Shown: positions 14,104-23,031, counted from the stretch's first letter. The stretch: 44,545 bases of DNA from an uncultured Eubacteriales bacterium (GCA_902796435.1 CADBPG010000200.1:1-44545), one strand, 5' to 3'. The notes: a model not told the origin generated them from the sequence alone. Program-made: numbers and translations.

Positions 14104-15978
14104 GTGCGCTTATGTAAGAAAAGGATCGCTGCTGTATTGCTTGCGTTCCTGTTGTTTTGCTCATCCTGCCTGCAGGCTTTCGCAGATGATACGGGGGAAA
14201 CAGCGGAAAACCAGACCACGCAGGAGGATACGATTGTTGAGGAAGTCCCGGAATCTGAAGAAACACCGGCACCTACTGATGAGGAGCAGAAGGTAGAGGA
14301 GACAGAAGAAAGCCAGGAACCAGAAGAAACGGTAGAGGATCCCGCGGAAACCGTTACGATACTTACATTTTCCCTGACTTCAGCAAAACCAGAGATCACA
14401 GAAGGACAGACAGAGTATACCTTCGAAGGGATCCATGTAGGTATGAGACGGGCAGAAGATGAGACCGCGGGAGTCTCCATTTTCGAATTTGCTGAAGATG
14501 GAAGCAGTACATCCCTCGAGGTCGAGCCAGGCTCTTATATTTTATATACGATCTGCGGCAACAGCAGTTATGAAATGCCGGAGGAGGAAACGACTGTAGA
14601 ACTGCAGCCCGGGGCTCAGGAAATCGTCTGGGAACTGGAGCCGGTGGTGCAAGAAGAAGGACGCGTTGATATCGCGGATTGCAGCATCGAAGGCATCGAA
14701 GACGCAGCTTACACGGGGGAAGAAGTGCACCTGGCGCTTCAGGTCCAGCACGGGGAGCAGATCCTGGAAGAGGGCACCGATTATCAGGTTTCCTACGAAA
14801 ACAACATTGAGATCGGAACGGCCAGTGTCTGCATCGAAGGCATTGGCGAGCATTATTCTGGCTCTGTGACGCAGGAATTCCGGATCGGATATGATATCAG
14901 ACTGGCGGAGATCCGTCCCATCGAGGCGCTAAAATACAATGGGAAAGAGCGCACACCGGCGATCACGGTGACCTATGAGGGTCAGAAACTGGTCGAGGGC
15001 ACGGATTACGAACTCACGTATGAGAACAATGTCAATGCGGGGAAAAAAGCGGTCGCCAAGATCACCGGCATCGGTTCCTACATCGGTACACTTTCCAAGA
15101 ATTTCAAGATCAAGCGCATCTATAACAAGATCACACTGAAAAGTGTTACGAAGAAGTATTCTGTCTATAAGCAGAAATTCTATCTGAAGCCTGTCCTGAT
15201 CGACAAAAGCGCGAAACTGACCTATAAATCAAATAATAAAAAGGTCAAGGTCAATTCCAAAGGAAAAGTGACGATCGCCAAGGAGTTTATCGGAACAGCC
15301 AAGATCACGGTCAGCTGTGCGGAAACAAAGAATGCCGCGGCAAAATCCAAGACGATCAAGATCACTGTCAAAGCGCCGGTGCTCGCTGGACATAAAATGA
15401 TCCAGCGCTATATGACAAAAAATCCGGAGTATAGGAAAAAGAAGCCGCTGGAAGTCAAAGGACTGATGCTGCACAGTGTCAACTGCCCGGTGCCATCCGC
15501 AATGTCCTTTATCAATCGTTGGGACAGTTCTTCATATACACGGGCTTCAATCCATGGATTCATCGATGCCAACACCGGCAAGGTATACCATACGCTTCCC
15601 TGGACGATCCAGGCAGGCCACTGCTATAAGGGCCCGAAAGGGAGTGGTAACAAGACCCATATCGGCGTGGAGATGTGTGAAGCGTCTTCCGTATACTGGC
15701 TGGACTGGAATAAGATCAGTTGCTCGAACTGGTCCTACGCACGCTCCTGCGCCAGAAGAACCTACCGTTCCGCGGTCGATCTGTTCGCCATGCTTTGTGT
15801 ACAGTTTGGCCTGAATCCTATGGAGAAAGGCGTGATCATCTCTCATGCGGAAGGATGGGAGCTGGGCATTGCCTCTGATCATGGTGATCCAGAGAATCTT
15901 TGGAAATGTCTGGGACTCAATTATACCATGGATGGATTCAGGAAAGATGTCAAGAAGGCAATGAAAAAATACAGATAA
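14104..15978 (+). CDS. Secreted N-acetylmuramoyl-L-alanine amidase (amidase_2) with Ig-like modules
   Basis: The 624-residue protein starts at GTG, with AAAGGAG upstream. It has a signal peptide (about 1-27, AFA then DD), an acidic Glu/Thr/Pro-rich linker (30-82), a small beta domain, two Ig-like modules (about 188-262 and 266-338, each with EGTDY and an Asn-rich step), a Lys-rich Ig-like module (about 340-424) and a C-terminal amidase_2 domain (about 428-605). Likely zinc ligands are H457 (LMLHS), H581 (SHAEG) and D595 (DHGDP); E524 in GVEMCE fits the catalytic acid. It should cleave the bond between N-acetylmuramic acid and L-alanine in peptidoglycan. The context with the ribbon-repeat protein and the shared modules suggests one co-regulated wall system. 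Confidence 0.9.
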   Translation: MRLCKKRIAAVLLAFLLFCSSCLQAFADDTGETAENQTTQEDTIVEEVPESEETPAPTDEEQKVEETEESQEPEETVEDPAETVTILTFSLTSAKPEITEGQTEYTFEGIHVGMRRAEDETAGVSIFEFAEDGSSTSLEVEPGSYILYTICGNSSYEMPEEETTVELQPGAQEIVWELEPVVQEEGRVDIADCSIEGIEDAAYTGEEVHLALQVQHGEQILEEGTDYQVSYENNIEIGTASVCIEGIGEHYSGSVTQEFRIGYDIRLAEIRPIEALKYNGKERTPAITVTYEGQKLVEGTDYELTYENNVNAGKKAVAKITGIGSYIGTLSKNFKIKRIYNKITLKSVTKKYSVYKQKFYLKPVLIDKSAKLTYKSNNKKVKVNSKGKVTIAKEFIGTAKITVSCAETKNAAAKSKTIKITVKAPVLAGHKMIQRYMTKNPEYRKKKPLEVKGLMLHSVNCPVPSAMSFINRWDSSSYTRASIHGFIDANTGKVYHTLPWTIQAGHCYKGPKGSGNKTHIGVEMCEASSVYWLDWNKISCSNWSYARSCARRTYRSAVDLFAMLCVQFGLNPMEKGVIISHAEGWELGIASDHGDPENLWKCLGLNYTMDGFRKDVKKAMKKYR

Positions 15979-16010
15979 GGTATGTCGTTCAAAAAAACCA
16001 AAATTCACTA

Positions 16011-16039
16011 TTGACAAATCCCTATTACTGCATTATAAT
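16011..16039 (+). promoter_or_regulatory. Consensus promoter of tRNA-Gln
   Basis: Perfect TTGACA (16011-16016), 17-nt spacer and perfect TATAAT (16034-16039). It matches the sigma-A consensus fully, as expected for a stable RNA gene. Confidence 0.9.
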
Positions 16040-16045
16040 AAGTTT

Positions 16046-16077
16046 CGCTGAGTTGATGAACGAAGTTCATTTCAGCG
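16046..16077 (+). other. Hairpin in the tRNA 5' leader
   Basis: CGCTGA (16046-16051) pairs with TCAGCG (16072-16077), and inside ATGAAC pairs with GTTCAT around a GAA loop. It fills the pre-tRNA leader between the transcription start and the tRNA 5' end at 16082 and may guide RNase P cleavage or stability. Confidence 0.5.
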
Positions 16078-16081
16078 ATAC

Positions 16082-16153
16082 TGGGCAATCGCCAAGCGGT
16101 AAGGCACTGGACTCTGACTCCAGCATTCGTAGGTTCGAATCCTTCTTGCCCAG
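16082..16153 (+). tRNA. tRNA-Gln, anticodon CUG
   Basis: The acceptor arms TGGGCAA and TTGCCCA pair fully, with discriminator G at 16153. The D arm is GCC...GGC, the anticodon arm CTGGA / TCCAG has loop CTCTGAC (anticodon CTG, reading CAG), and the T loop is TTCGAAT. The T stem GTAGG / CCTTC has one T-T mismatch. CCA is not encoded, so it must be added by the CCA enzyme. Confidence 0.93.
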
Positions 16154-16158
16154 CTGAC

Positions 16159-16200
16159 TAAAGAGTGAAGGACCAAAAAAGGTTTTTCACTCTTTATTGT
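16159..16200 (+). terminator. Hairpin terminator after tRNA-Gln
   Basis: An 11-bp perfect stem TAAAGAGTGAA / TTCACTCTTTA (16159-16169 with 16186-16196), with an inner ACC/GGT extension. The T run after it is short, so some read-through into the next gene is possible. Confidence 0.7.
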
Positions 16201-16224
16201 TATATCAGGAAAGGTACAGGTCTA

Positions 16225-17478
16225 ATGTTCGACGATCAGTATTACTATAAACTTCTGAATGCCCGCTCCGACGCGAGATATTATAAAGAGCAGGAGCAGC
16301 TGGAATGGATCGCGAAAGAAATGAAGATCCATAAAGGCCCGAAAGAAGCACGGATGCGTTACGCAAAGTCCGTTGCACAGTTCCTCTTAAGCTGCATCGA
16401 AATCGAGAAAAAATGGAGCGAAGAATACTTCTGTCTGGCATCCAAGGAGCAGCTGAAACGGGACCAGGATCGTTTATATTCGGAAATCAGTCCGGAGCAT
16501 TACGTCAAGTCCATCTGGAACCCGACCTTCGCTGCGAAGGTCCTGGGTTCGGACTGCGGCCCCATCCTGTCGGCTGTCGCCGCGTCCATGTTCGAGAATA
16601 TCGTCTGTGCCTATCGGCATATGCGCTTTTCCATGCATTGGAACCAGGAAGTATTCCTGAACCTGTTCCAACTGCTGAATCAGGACCGCAAGATCTCCGC
16701 TGAGGAGATCCGGGAGCTGCTGATCAGCCAGTACGAGGTCTATTCCGCGGAAAAGCAGGCAGTGCTCTTGCACATCCACTATGATTTCCAGAATCGGACC
16801 CGTAAGGACACCATCGAGACCTTGGACTGGTCGGATCCGATCAATCTCTATACTCTGGGCGTATATGTTTCAGAAGAAGCGCTGGAACGCAGAAACTATA
16901 TCGAACAGCTGACCGAGGAGGAGATCCACGCGCTGGCAGACCGCCTGGTCCAGGATTTCCGCCGCGGATTCTTCCAGGGCGGCAGAGATATCCTTTCGAA
17001 ACGTGTCGTCGGTATCTATTATCCCTTAGGTATGGAACGGCTGGTACGTGAAGTCATCGCCCTGTTCCGTACAGAGATCCACTACGTATCTTATGTCACG
17101 CAGATCGATACGGATCCCATCAATGTGCAGTATAAAGTGGACCACGCGGACGATATGGCCTGCCTGGTCGATGCGCTTTGCTGCGAGAAAGCATTGGAAA
17201 GCACGGCAAAGGAACTGGAAGCAAACGCGGAAATGGTCGATGCTGCCGGTGGTTACGTCGTGATCCGGGATCCCCGTCAGGCCGCAGCCTGGGCAAAGGA
17301 GACCGAAGCTTCTCCGGACCGGCTCGTGCCCACGGAAGAGCAAAGGGCGGTCTGGGAAAACTTCGAAAAAGAGTATACTGCGTTGATCGGCAAAAACTTC
17401 GTCGAGGCAACGATGAGCCATGCAGAACTGGAGATCCAGGTTCCGCAAAAAGAAGATGGAGTACCTGAAAATGTATGA
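16225..17478 (+). CDS. Conserved hypothetical cytoplasmic protein upstream of trxB
   Basis: The 417-residue, mostly helical, soluble protein starts at ATG (MFDDQYYYKLLN) with an AGGAAAGG site. An in-frame GTG at 16165 lies inside the terminator stem and was rejected. I cannot assign a family. The region around VGIYYPLGMERLVREVIALF and QYKVDHADDM reminds me of the non-catalytic N-terminal part of a clostridial leucyl-aminopeptidase-like family, but no metal-site motif is present, and that resemblance is from memory and weak. It overlaps the thioredoxin reductase gene by 8 nt, so the two are translated together. No promoter of its own is evident; read-through from the tRNA unit is possible. Confidence 0.75.
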   Translation: MFDDQYYYKLLNARSDARYYKEQEQLEWIAKEMKIHKGPKEARMRYAKSVAQFLLSCIEIEKKWSEEYFCLASKEQLKRDQDRLYSEISPEHYVKSIWNPTFAAKVLGSDCGPILSAVAASMFENIVCAYRHMRFSMHWNQEVFLNLFQLLNQDRKISAEEIRELLISQYEVYSAEKQAVLLHIHYDFQNRTRKDTIETLDWSDPINLYTLGVYVSEEALERRNYIEQLTEEEIHALADRLVQDFRRGFFQGGRDILSKRVVGIYYPLGMERLVREVIALFRTEIHYVSYVTQIDTDPINVQYKVDHADDMACLVDALCCEKALESTAKELEANAEMVDAAGGYVVIRDPRQAAAWAKETEASPDRLVPTEEQRAVWENFEKEYTALIGKNFVEATMSHAELEIQVPQKEDGVPENV

Positions 17479-18373
17479 TCTGATCATTATCGGCGGCGGG
17501 CCGGCTGGCATGACCGCGGCCCTGTACGCTGCGCGTGCAGACCTGAATGTTTTACTGCTGGAACGCGGCGTTGTCGGTGGTCAGGTGATCAACACCTATG
17601 AGGTGGACAACTATCCCGGCTTCCCCAAGATCAATGGTGCGGAACTGATGATGCACTTTTCAGAACATGTGGAACAGCAGCCGGTGGAGATCCGCTATGA
17701 GGAAGTGACCGATGTAGAATTGGGCGAGACCATCAAGTGCGTCCGTACCTACAATGGGGAATATGAAGCTCGTGCGATCCTGTACTGTGCAGGTGCTTCC
17801 CCGAAGCCGCTGGGCGTTCCTGGAGAAGATACCTATCGCGGACGCGGTGTATCCTACTGCGCGACTTGTGACGGTGCTTTCTTCCGCGGTCGTACGGTCG
17901 CGGTCGTCGGCGGTGGCGATACGGCGGCTGAAGACGCGGCTTATCTGGCACGCGCCTGCAAGCAGGTCTATGTGCTGGTGCGTAAGCCCTACATGCGGGC
18001 GGCAGCCTCCCTGCAGCGTAAGCTGAAGGAACTGGAGAACGTCACCATCATGTATGAGACCGTGGTGCGTGAGGTGCAGGGTGACGGTACCTTCGTCAAC
18101 GGTGTGGATATCATCCGTGCAGGTCAGGAAGAGACCCTGGCGCTGGATGGCGTATTCGCGGCCATCGGTATCGTGCCGGAAACCGGCCTCCTGAAGGGCA
18201 AGGTCGATACCTGCACCCAGGGCTTCATCGCGACTGATGAGTATATGATGACTTCGATCCCCGGCGTATTTGCCGCTGGCGACGTCGTTCAGAAGGTATT
18301 ACGGCAGATCATCACCGCAGCGGCCGATGGAGCTGTCGCGGTCACAGGCGTTTTACGTTATTTTGATCTTTGA
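17471..18373 (+). CDS. trxB: Thioredoxin-disulfide reductase
   Basis: The 300-residue flavoprotein has the FAD-binding motif IIIGGGPAGMTAALYAAR at the N-terminus, the redox-active pair C130-A-T-C133 in YCATCDGAFF, the pyridine nucleotide motif VVGGGDTAAEDAAYLA, and a C-terminal FAD motif GVFAAGDV. It reduces thioredoxin, normally with NADPH. The start at 17471 has GGAG 9 nt upstream; an alternative ATG at 17456 would add MEYLK. It is slightly shorter than the usual 305-320 residues. It overlaps the upstream unknown gene by 8 nt. Confidence 0.93.
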   Translation: MYDLIIIGGGPAGMTAALYAARADLNVLLLERGVVGGQVINTYEVDNYPGFPKINGAELMMHFSEHVEQQPVEIRYEEVTDVELGETIKCVRTYNGEYEARAILYCAGASPKPLGVPGEDTYRGRGVSYCATCDGAFFRGRTVAVVGGGDTAAEDAAYLARACKQVYVLVRKPYMRAAASLQRKLKELENVTIMYETVVREVQGDGTFVNGVDIIRAGQEETLALDGVFAAIGIVPETGLLKGKVDTCTQGFIATDEYMMTSIPGVFAAGDVVQKVLRQIITAAADGAVAVTGVLRYFDL

Positions 18374-18427
18374 TGCAGTACCGTGGGTCTTAAGGACCAC
18401 GTGATCATAGGAAAAGGAGAGCATATT

Positions 18428-18712
18428 ATGAACCGCAGACTGAATACAGAGAATATGAACCGACTCTTTAAGGCGGTCGTGTCTCTGCAGAATGAGGATG
18501 AATGTGCGCGTTTTTTCGAAGATATCTGTACGATCCACGAACTGGAATCGATGGCACAGCGCCTGGAGGTGGCAGTCCTGTTGAAAGAGGGCATCACCTA
18601 TCAGGAGATCAGTGAAAAGACCGGCGCCTCCACAGCGACGATCAGTCGTGTCGGGCGTGCGCTCAATTATGGCGAAGAAGGGTACGATATCGTACTGTCG
18701 CGCCTGCAATAA
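18428..18712 (+). CDS. yerC: YerC/YecD-family TrpR-related DNA-binding protein
   Basis: The 94-residue protein has the TrpR-like helix-turn-helix: TIHELESMAQRLEVAVLL, ITYQEISEKTGASTATISRV and RALNYGEEGYDIVL. Family members bind DNA, but their targets are poorly known. In Bacillus subtilis yerC also lies close upstream of pcrA and ligA, as here, which supports the identity. It starts at ATG 18428 with an AGGAG site; the upstream in-frame ATG at 18383 has no ribosome site. A terminator follows. Confidence 0.9.
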   Translation: MNRRLNTENMNRLFKAVVSLQNEDECARFFEDICTIHELESMAQRLEVAVLLKEGITYQEISEKTGASTATISRVGRALNYGEEGYDIVLSRLQ

Positions 18713-18730
18713 CAGAACAAATCAAGCATT

Positions 18731-18765
18731 AAAACGGACCATGACCGTATCATGGCCGTTTTTTT
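18731..18765 (+). terminator. Intrinsic terminator between yerC and pcrA
   Basis: The stem AAACGG-CATGA / TCATG-CCGTTT, with one internal mismatch, is followed by seven T. It ends 15 nt before the pcrA start, so pcrA transcription needs read-through or a promoter overlapping this site. Confidence 0.85.
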
Positions 18766-18780
18766 AGTAAAGGAAACCCC

Positions 18781-21015
18781 ATGGATAAATATCAGAGTTT
18801 GAACGAAATGCAGAGAAGAGCCGTGTTCCAGACGGAAGGCGCGGTCCTGATCCTTGCCGGAGCCGGCTCCGGTAAAACCCGTGTGCTGACCCACCGCATG
18901 GCCTATCTGATCGAGGAACTGATGGTTCCTTCCTATCATATCCTGGCGATCACGTTCACCAACAAAGCCGCCAAGGAAATGAAGGAACGCGTCGAAAGCC
19001 TGATCGGAGAGGCGTCCAAGGATGCCTGGGTCTCCACCTTCCATTCTGCCTGCATCCGCATCCTGAAGCGGCATGCGCAGAAGCTGGGCTACGAAAATGG
19101 TTTCACCATCTATGACCCGGAGGACCAGAAGGCGCTGATCCGCCGGATCCTGCGTGATCTCAACCTCAATGAGAAAATGTTCACGCCCCGGGCACTGCTG
19201 ACGGCCATCAGCAATGCGAAGGATGAACTGATCTCGGCCGATCGTTATGAACAAATGGCCGGCGCCGACCCGTTCAAGAGCAAGGTGGCGATGATCTACC
19301 ATCAGTATCAGAAGCTTTTGTTCGAGAACCAGGCCATGGATTTTGATGATATCATCGTCAAGACGGTGCAGTTGTTCCGTTCTTTCCCGGAGGTACTGGA
19401 TTATTATCAAGAAAGATTCCGCTATATCATGGTGGATGAGTATCAGGATACCAATATGGCCCAGTATCATCTGGTCCGGCTGCTGGCGGGCAAATACGGC
19501 AACCTCTGCGTCGTGGGTGATGATGACCAGAGTATCTACCGTTTCCGCGGTGCCAACATCCGCAATATCCTGGATTTCGAGAAGGATTTCCCGGATACCA
19601 TGGTCATCCGCCTGGAGCAGAACTATCGTTCCACAAAGAAGATCCTGCAAGCGGCCAACGCGGTTATCCGCAACAATGAAGGCCGTAAGGACAAGACCCT
19701 GTGGACCGAGAATGAAGAGGGCAGCCCCATCACGGTCTATGAGGCAGGAACGGAGCAGGACGAAGCGGCCTTTGTCGCCAGCACCATCCGTGATATCAAA
19801 GATCAGCGGCAGATCCCCTATAAGGAGATGGCAGTCCTGTACCGGACCAACGCGCAGTCCCGTGCACTGGAAGAAGGTTTCCTTTTCGCCAACATTCCCT
19901 ATCGTCTGTACGGCGGCACACCTTTCTATCAGCGCCGCGAGATCAAGGACCTTCTGTGCTACCTGCGCCTGATCGTCAATGATAAGGATTATACCGCCCT
20001 GGAACGCGTGATCAACGTACCCAAGCGCGGCATCGGCACGACCACATCCGAGCGGCTCCGCGCCTACTGCCTGGAGCATGAGATCGGTGTGAGCGCCGCA
20101 ATCCCGGCCTGCAAAAACGACGCGGATATGAAGCGTGCCGCTAAAAAACTGGATCTTTTTGCGGAGCTTCTGTCTGATCTCAGAGCCTTCCGTGACACTC
20201 ATTCCCTGACGGAACTGATCGATTACCTGATCGAGACCACCGATTACGAGACTTATATCAAAGAAGAGGACGAGGAGCGGTTCGAGGACCGGAAGCAGAA
20301 CATCGATGAGCTGACCAACCGTGCTGCCGAGTTCGTGGATCAGAACGAGGATGGTTCCCTGGAGGCCTTCCTGGATGAACTGTCCCTGGTAGCTGCCATC
20401 GATGCCTTTGAAGAAGGTGCGGATGCAGTTTCTTTGATGACACTGCACAGTGCTAAGGGCCTGGAATTCCCAGTCATCTTCATCTGCGGCATGGAAGACG
20501 GTGTCTTCCCCGGCTATATGAGCATGATGTCCGAAGATGAGGAAGAAATGGAAGAGGAGCGCAGACTGTGCTACGTGGGTATCACCCGTGCGCAGCGTCT
20601 CCTGTATCTGACACATGCCGGATCCCGCAGAGTCCACGGTGTCGAGCAGATCTCCAAGCCGTCCCGCTTCCTGAAGGAACTGCCGGAGGAGTTGATCACC
20701 AAGACCTTCTACCACCGGGAGCCGGTACAGGAGCCGAAACGCCGTCAGTTCGTAAAAACGCCGGAGGTCCACATGCAGAACCGCTATGTGCCCGGAGGCG
20801 CCATCCGCAGAGACAAGCCTGTGCTGCAGACCCCGCAGCAGGTGGAGCATTTCGAGGTGGGAGATCTGGTCACCCACAAGAAGTTCGGCCTAGGAACAGT
20901 GCTGGAGGTCGAGTCTGTGAACGCGGACTACCAGGTCAAGGTACGGTTCGTCAAAGTCGGAGAAAAGACCCTGTTCGCGAAATTGGCGGGTCTGAAGAAG
21001 GTACAGGAATCGTAA
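18781..21015 (+). CDS. pcrA: ATP-dependent DNA helicase PcrA (UvrD/Rep family)
   Basis: The 744-residue superfamily 1 3'-5' helicase has Walker A AGAGSGKT (26-33), motif Ia ITFTNKAAKEM, motif II VDEYQDTN, motif III GDDDQSIYRFRGA, motif IV LEQNYRST, motif V TLHSAKGLEFPVIFI and motif VI CYVGITRAQ. Length fits PcrA (about 720-760), and the C-terminal Tudor-like tail FEVGDLVTHKKFGLGTV, which binds RNA polymerase in this family, is present. It acts in replication restart, nucleotide excision repair and removal of RecA. An AAAGGA site precedes the ATG. ligA follows 14 nt later. Confidence 0.97.
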   Translation: MDKYQSLNEMQRRAVFQTEGAVLILAGAGSGKTRVLTHRMAYLIEELMVPSYHILAITFTNKAAKEMKERVESLIGEASKDAWVSTFHSACIRILKRHAQKLGYENGFTIYDPEDQKALIRRILRDLNLNEKMFTPRALLTAISNAKDELISADRYEQMAGADPFKSKVAMIYHQYQKLLFENQAMDFDDIIVKTVQLFRSFPEVLDYYQERFRYIMVDEYQDTNMAQYHLVRLLAGKYGNLCVVGDDDQSIYRFRGANIRNILDFEKDFPDTMVIRLEQNYRSTKKILQAANAVIRNNEGRKDKTLWTENEEGSPITVYEAGTEQDEAAFVASTIRDIKDQRQIPYKEMAVLYRTNAQSRALEEGFLFANIPYRLYGGTPFYQRREIKDLLCYLRLIVNDKDYTALERVINVPKRGIGTTTSERLRAYCLEHEIGVSAAIPACKNDADMKRAAKKLDLFAELLSDLRAFRDTHSLTELIDYLIETTDYETYIKEEDEERFEDRKQNIDELTNRAAEFVDQNEDGSLEAFLDELSLVAAIDAFEEGADAVSLMTLHSAKGLEFPVIFICGMEDGVFPGYMSMMSEDEEEMEEERRLCYVGITRAQRLLYLTHAGSRRVHGVEQISKPSRFLKELPEELITKTFYHREPVQEPKRRQFVKTPEVHMQNRYVPGGAIRRDKPVLQTPQQVEHFEVGDLVTHKKFGLGTVLEVESVNADYQVKVRFVKVGEKTLFAKLAGLKKVQES

Positions 21016-21029
21016 GAAAGGCATAAGCC

Positions 21030-22991
21030 ATGTCAGATATCGAGCGTATGAAAGAACTGGTCCGGATCCTGAAGGAAGCGGCCTATCAGTATTATCAGAA
21101 GGACACGGAGATCATGTCCAACTTCGAGTACGACGCGCTGTATGACGAACTCGTCGCGCTCGAGGAAAAGACGGGCACGGTCCTGTCCGGCAGTCCCACC
21201 CAGAGCGTGGGTTATGAAGTGCGCAGCCAGCTGCCCAAGGTCCGGCATGAAAGCCCCATGCTTTCCCTAGATAAGACCAAGGACAGAGAAGCGCTCGCGG
21301 CCTGGCTGGGTACGCAGACCGGTCTTCTGTCCTGGAAGATGGACGGCCTGACTGTCGTCCTGACGTACCGTGATGGCACTCTGGTACAGGCGGTGACCCG
21401 GGGCAATGGCGAGATCGGTGAGGAGATCACGGCCAACGCCAGGGTCTTCCGGAATGTACCTTTAAGGATCCCCTTCCAGGGCAATCTGGTCCTTCGGGGC
21501 GAGGCGGTCATGAGTTATGCAGAGTTCGACCGCATCAATGACGGGCTCGAGGCCGAGGCCCAGTACAAGAATCCCCGAAACCTCTGCAGTGGCAGTGTGC
21601 GCCAGCTGGACCCGCGGGTCACAGAGCAGAGGGGTGTCTATTTCATTGCCTTCGGCCTGGTTTCAGCCGAGGACGGGCCTGATTTTGGCGACAGAAAATA
21701 CAATCAGATGGCCTTTCTGAAGGAACAGGGCTTCCAGACAGTGGAATCCCGGGTCGTCACGGCAGACAATATCCTGGATGAGGTGCAGGCCTTCAGTGAC
21801 CGGATCAGCCAGCAGGAGTTTCCTTCTGATGGTCTGGTGCTGACCTATGATTCCCTGTCCTATTCCGCCTCTTTAGGGCGGACGGCCAAGTTCCCGCGGG
21901 ATTCCTATGCCTTCAAATGGCAGGATGAAACGGCGGATACGACCCTGCTCAATATCGAATGGAACACCTCCCGGACCGGGCTGATCAACCCTGTGGCGGT
22001 CTTTGCGCCGGTGGAACTTGAGGGTACCACCGTACAGCGGGCGAGCCTCCATAATGTAAGTATCCTTGAGGAGCTGAAACTGGGCCTGGGGGATACCATC
22101 ACCGTATATAAAGCCAATATGATCATTCCGCAGATCGCGGAAAACAAGACGAAGAGCGGCACCTATCAGCTGCCGGATACCTGCCCCAGATGCGGGGGAG
22201 AAGCCCTTGTTGTTGAGAGCGCCGGTACCCGTGTACTGACCTGTACCAACCCGGCATGTCCGGCCAAACTCGTGCAGGCATTTACCCATTTCGTATCCCG
22301 TGGCGCCATGAACATCGACGGCCTCTCTGAAGCCACCATCGAGAAGCTGGCGGAGCTGGGTTGGATCACCCGCTTTGGGGACCTGTACCGGCTCAAGGAC
22401 CACAGGGAAGAACTGATGCAGCTGGAAGGTTTCGGCGAGAAATCCGCAGACAAGCTGCTGGATTCCATCGACAGGTCCCGCAATACCGAATTCTACCGCG
22501 TCATCGGTGCCTTAGGGATCAGTGGCGTGGGCGAAGCCGGAGCAAAGGTGCTGGGCCGGTATTTCAAGCAGGACATCGAGGCGCTTCGGGCAGCTGATGA
22601 GGAAGAGATCGCGGCAGTGGAGGGCTTCGGACTGATCACCGCCCATGCGGTCACAAGTTTCTTCCGCACGCCGGCCAACCAGGAGATGCTGGACGATCTG
22701 CTCCAGTTCCTTACCATCGCGGCGCCTGAGGCCGAGACGGGCGACAAGCCTCTGGAAGGCCTGCAGTTCGTCATTACCGGCGCCGTCTATCGTGTGCCCA
22801 ACCGGAAAGCCCTGCAGGATCTGATCGAGCGCCTGGGCGGCAAAGCCGCTTCCGCGGTCAGCCAGAAGACCAGTTTCCTGATCAATAACGACGCCACAAG
22901 CTCTTCCAGTAAAAACCGCAAGGCCAGAGAACTGGAGATTCCGATCATCACGGAAGATGAGTTCTTTGCGCGCTTCGTACCGGATCTGTAA
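21030..22991 (+). CDS. ligA: NAD-dependent DNA ligase
   Basis: The 653-residue ligase has an N-terminal Ia domain (YDALYDEL), adenylated Lys103 in WKMDGLT, the RGE motif in LRGEAVM, a Cys4 zinc finger starting CPRCGG and ending CTNPACPA, helix-hairpin-helix repeats and a C-terminal BRCT domain (about 570-650). It joins Okazaki fragments using NAD. Two motifs depart from the textbook form: KMDGLT rather than KxDGxA, and TRGNG rather than TRGDG, so it belongs to a divergent branch. It is downstream of pcrA as in Bacillus, probably one unit. Confidence 0.95.
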   Translation: MSDIERMKELVRILKEAAYQYYQKDTEIMSNFEYDALYDELVALEEKTGTVLSGSPTQSVGYEVRSQLPKVRHESPMLSLDKTKDREALAAWLGTQTGLLSWKMDGLTVVLTYRDGTLVQAVTRGNGEIGEEITANARVFRNVPLRIPFQGNLVLRGEAVMSYAEFDRINDGLEAEAQYKNPRNLCSGSVRQLDPRVTEQRGVYFIAFGLVSAEDGPDFGDRKYNQMAFLKEQGFQTVESRVVTADNILDEVQAFSDRISQQEFPSDGLVLTYDSLSYSASLGRTAKFPRDSYAFKWQDETADTTLLNIEWNTSRTGLINPVAVFAPVELEGTTVQRASLHNVSILEELKLGLGDTITVYKANMIIPQIAENKTKSGTYQLPDTCPRCGGEALVVESAGTRVLTCTNPACPAKLVQAFTHFVSRGAMNIDGLSEATIEKLAELGWITRFGDLYRLKDHREELMQLEGFGEKSADKLLDSIDRSRNTEFYRVIGALGISGVGEAGAKVLGRYFKQDIEALRAADEEEIAAVEGFGLITAHAVTSFFRTPANQEMLDDLLQFLTIAAPEAETGDKPLEGLQFVITGAVYRVPNRKALQDLIERLGGKAASAVSQKTSFLINNDATSSSSKNRKARELEIPIITEDEFFARFVPDL

Positions 22992-22995
22992 ATAT

Positions 22996-23026
22996 TTTGT
23001 AACATTTTACCATAAAATGTTACAAA
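22996..23026. promoter_or_regulatory. Perfect 14-bp palindrome upstream of glgB
   Basis: TTTGTAACATTTTA (22996-23009) and its exact complement (23013-23026) surround the 3-nt loop CCA. There is no T run after it, and it sits about 30 nt upstream of the -10 of the glgB promoter, so an operator is as likely as a ligA terminator. Confidence 0.5.
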
Positions 23027-23031
23027 CCCCC

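Noticed and set aside
14103-14160. Lipoprotein signal for the amidase (Cys residues in FCSSC)
   Set aside because: The residues before Cys do not fit the lipobox; AFA followed by DD fits signal peptidase I.
16165-16224. GTG start extending the gene before trxB
   Set aside because: The codons lie inside the tRNA terminator hairpin and no ribosome site precedes the GTG.
18667-20877. 736-codon open frame antisense to pcrA
   Set aside because: It mirrors the codon pattern of pcrA, has no ribosome site or family motif, and pcrA motifs on the plus strand are unambiguous.
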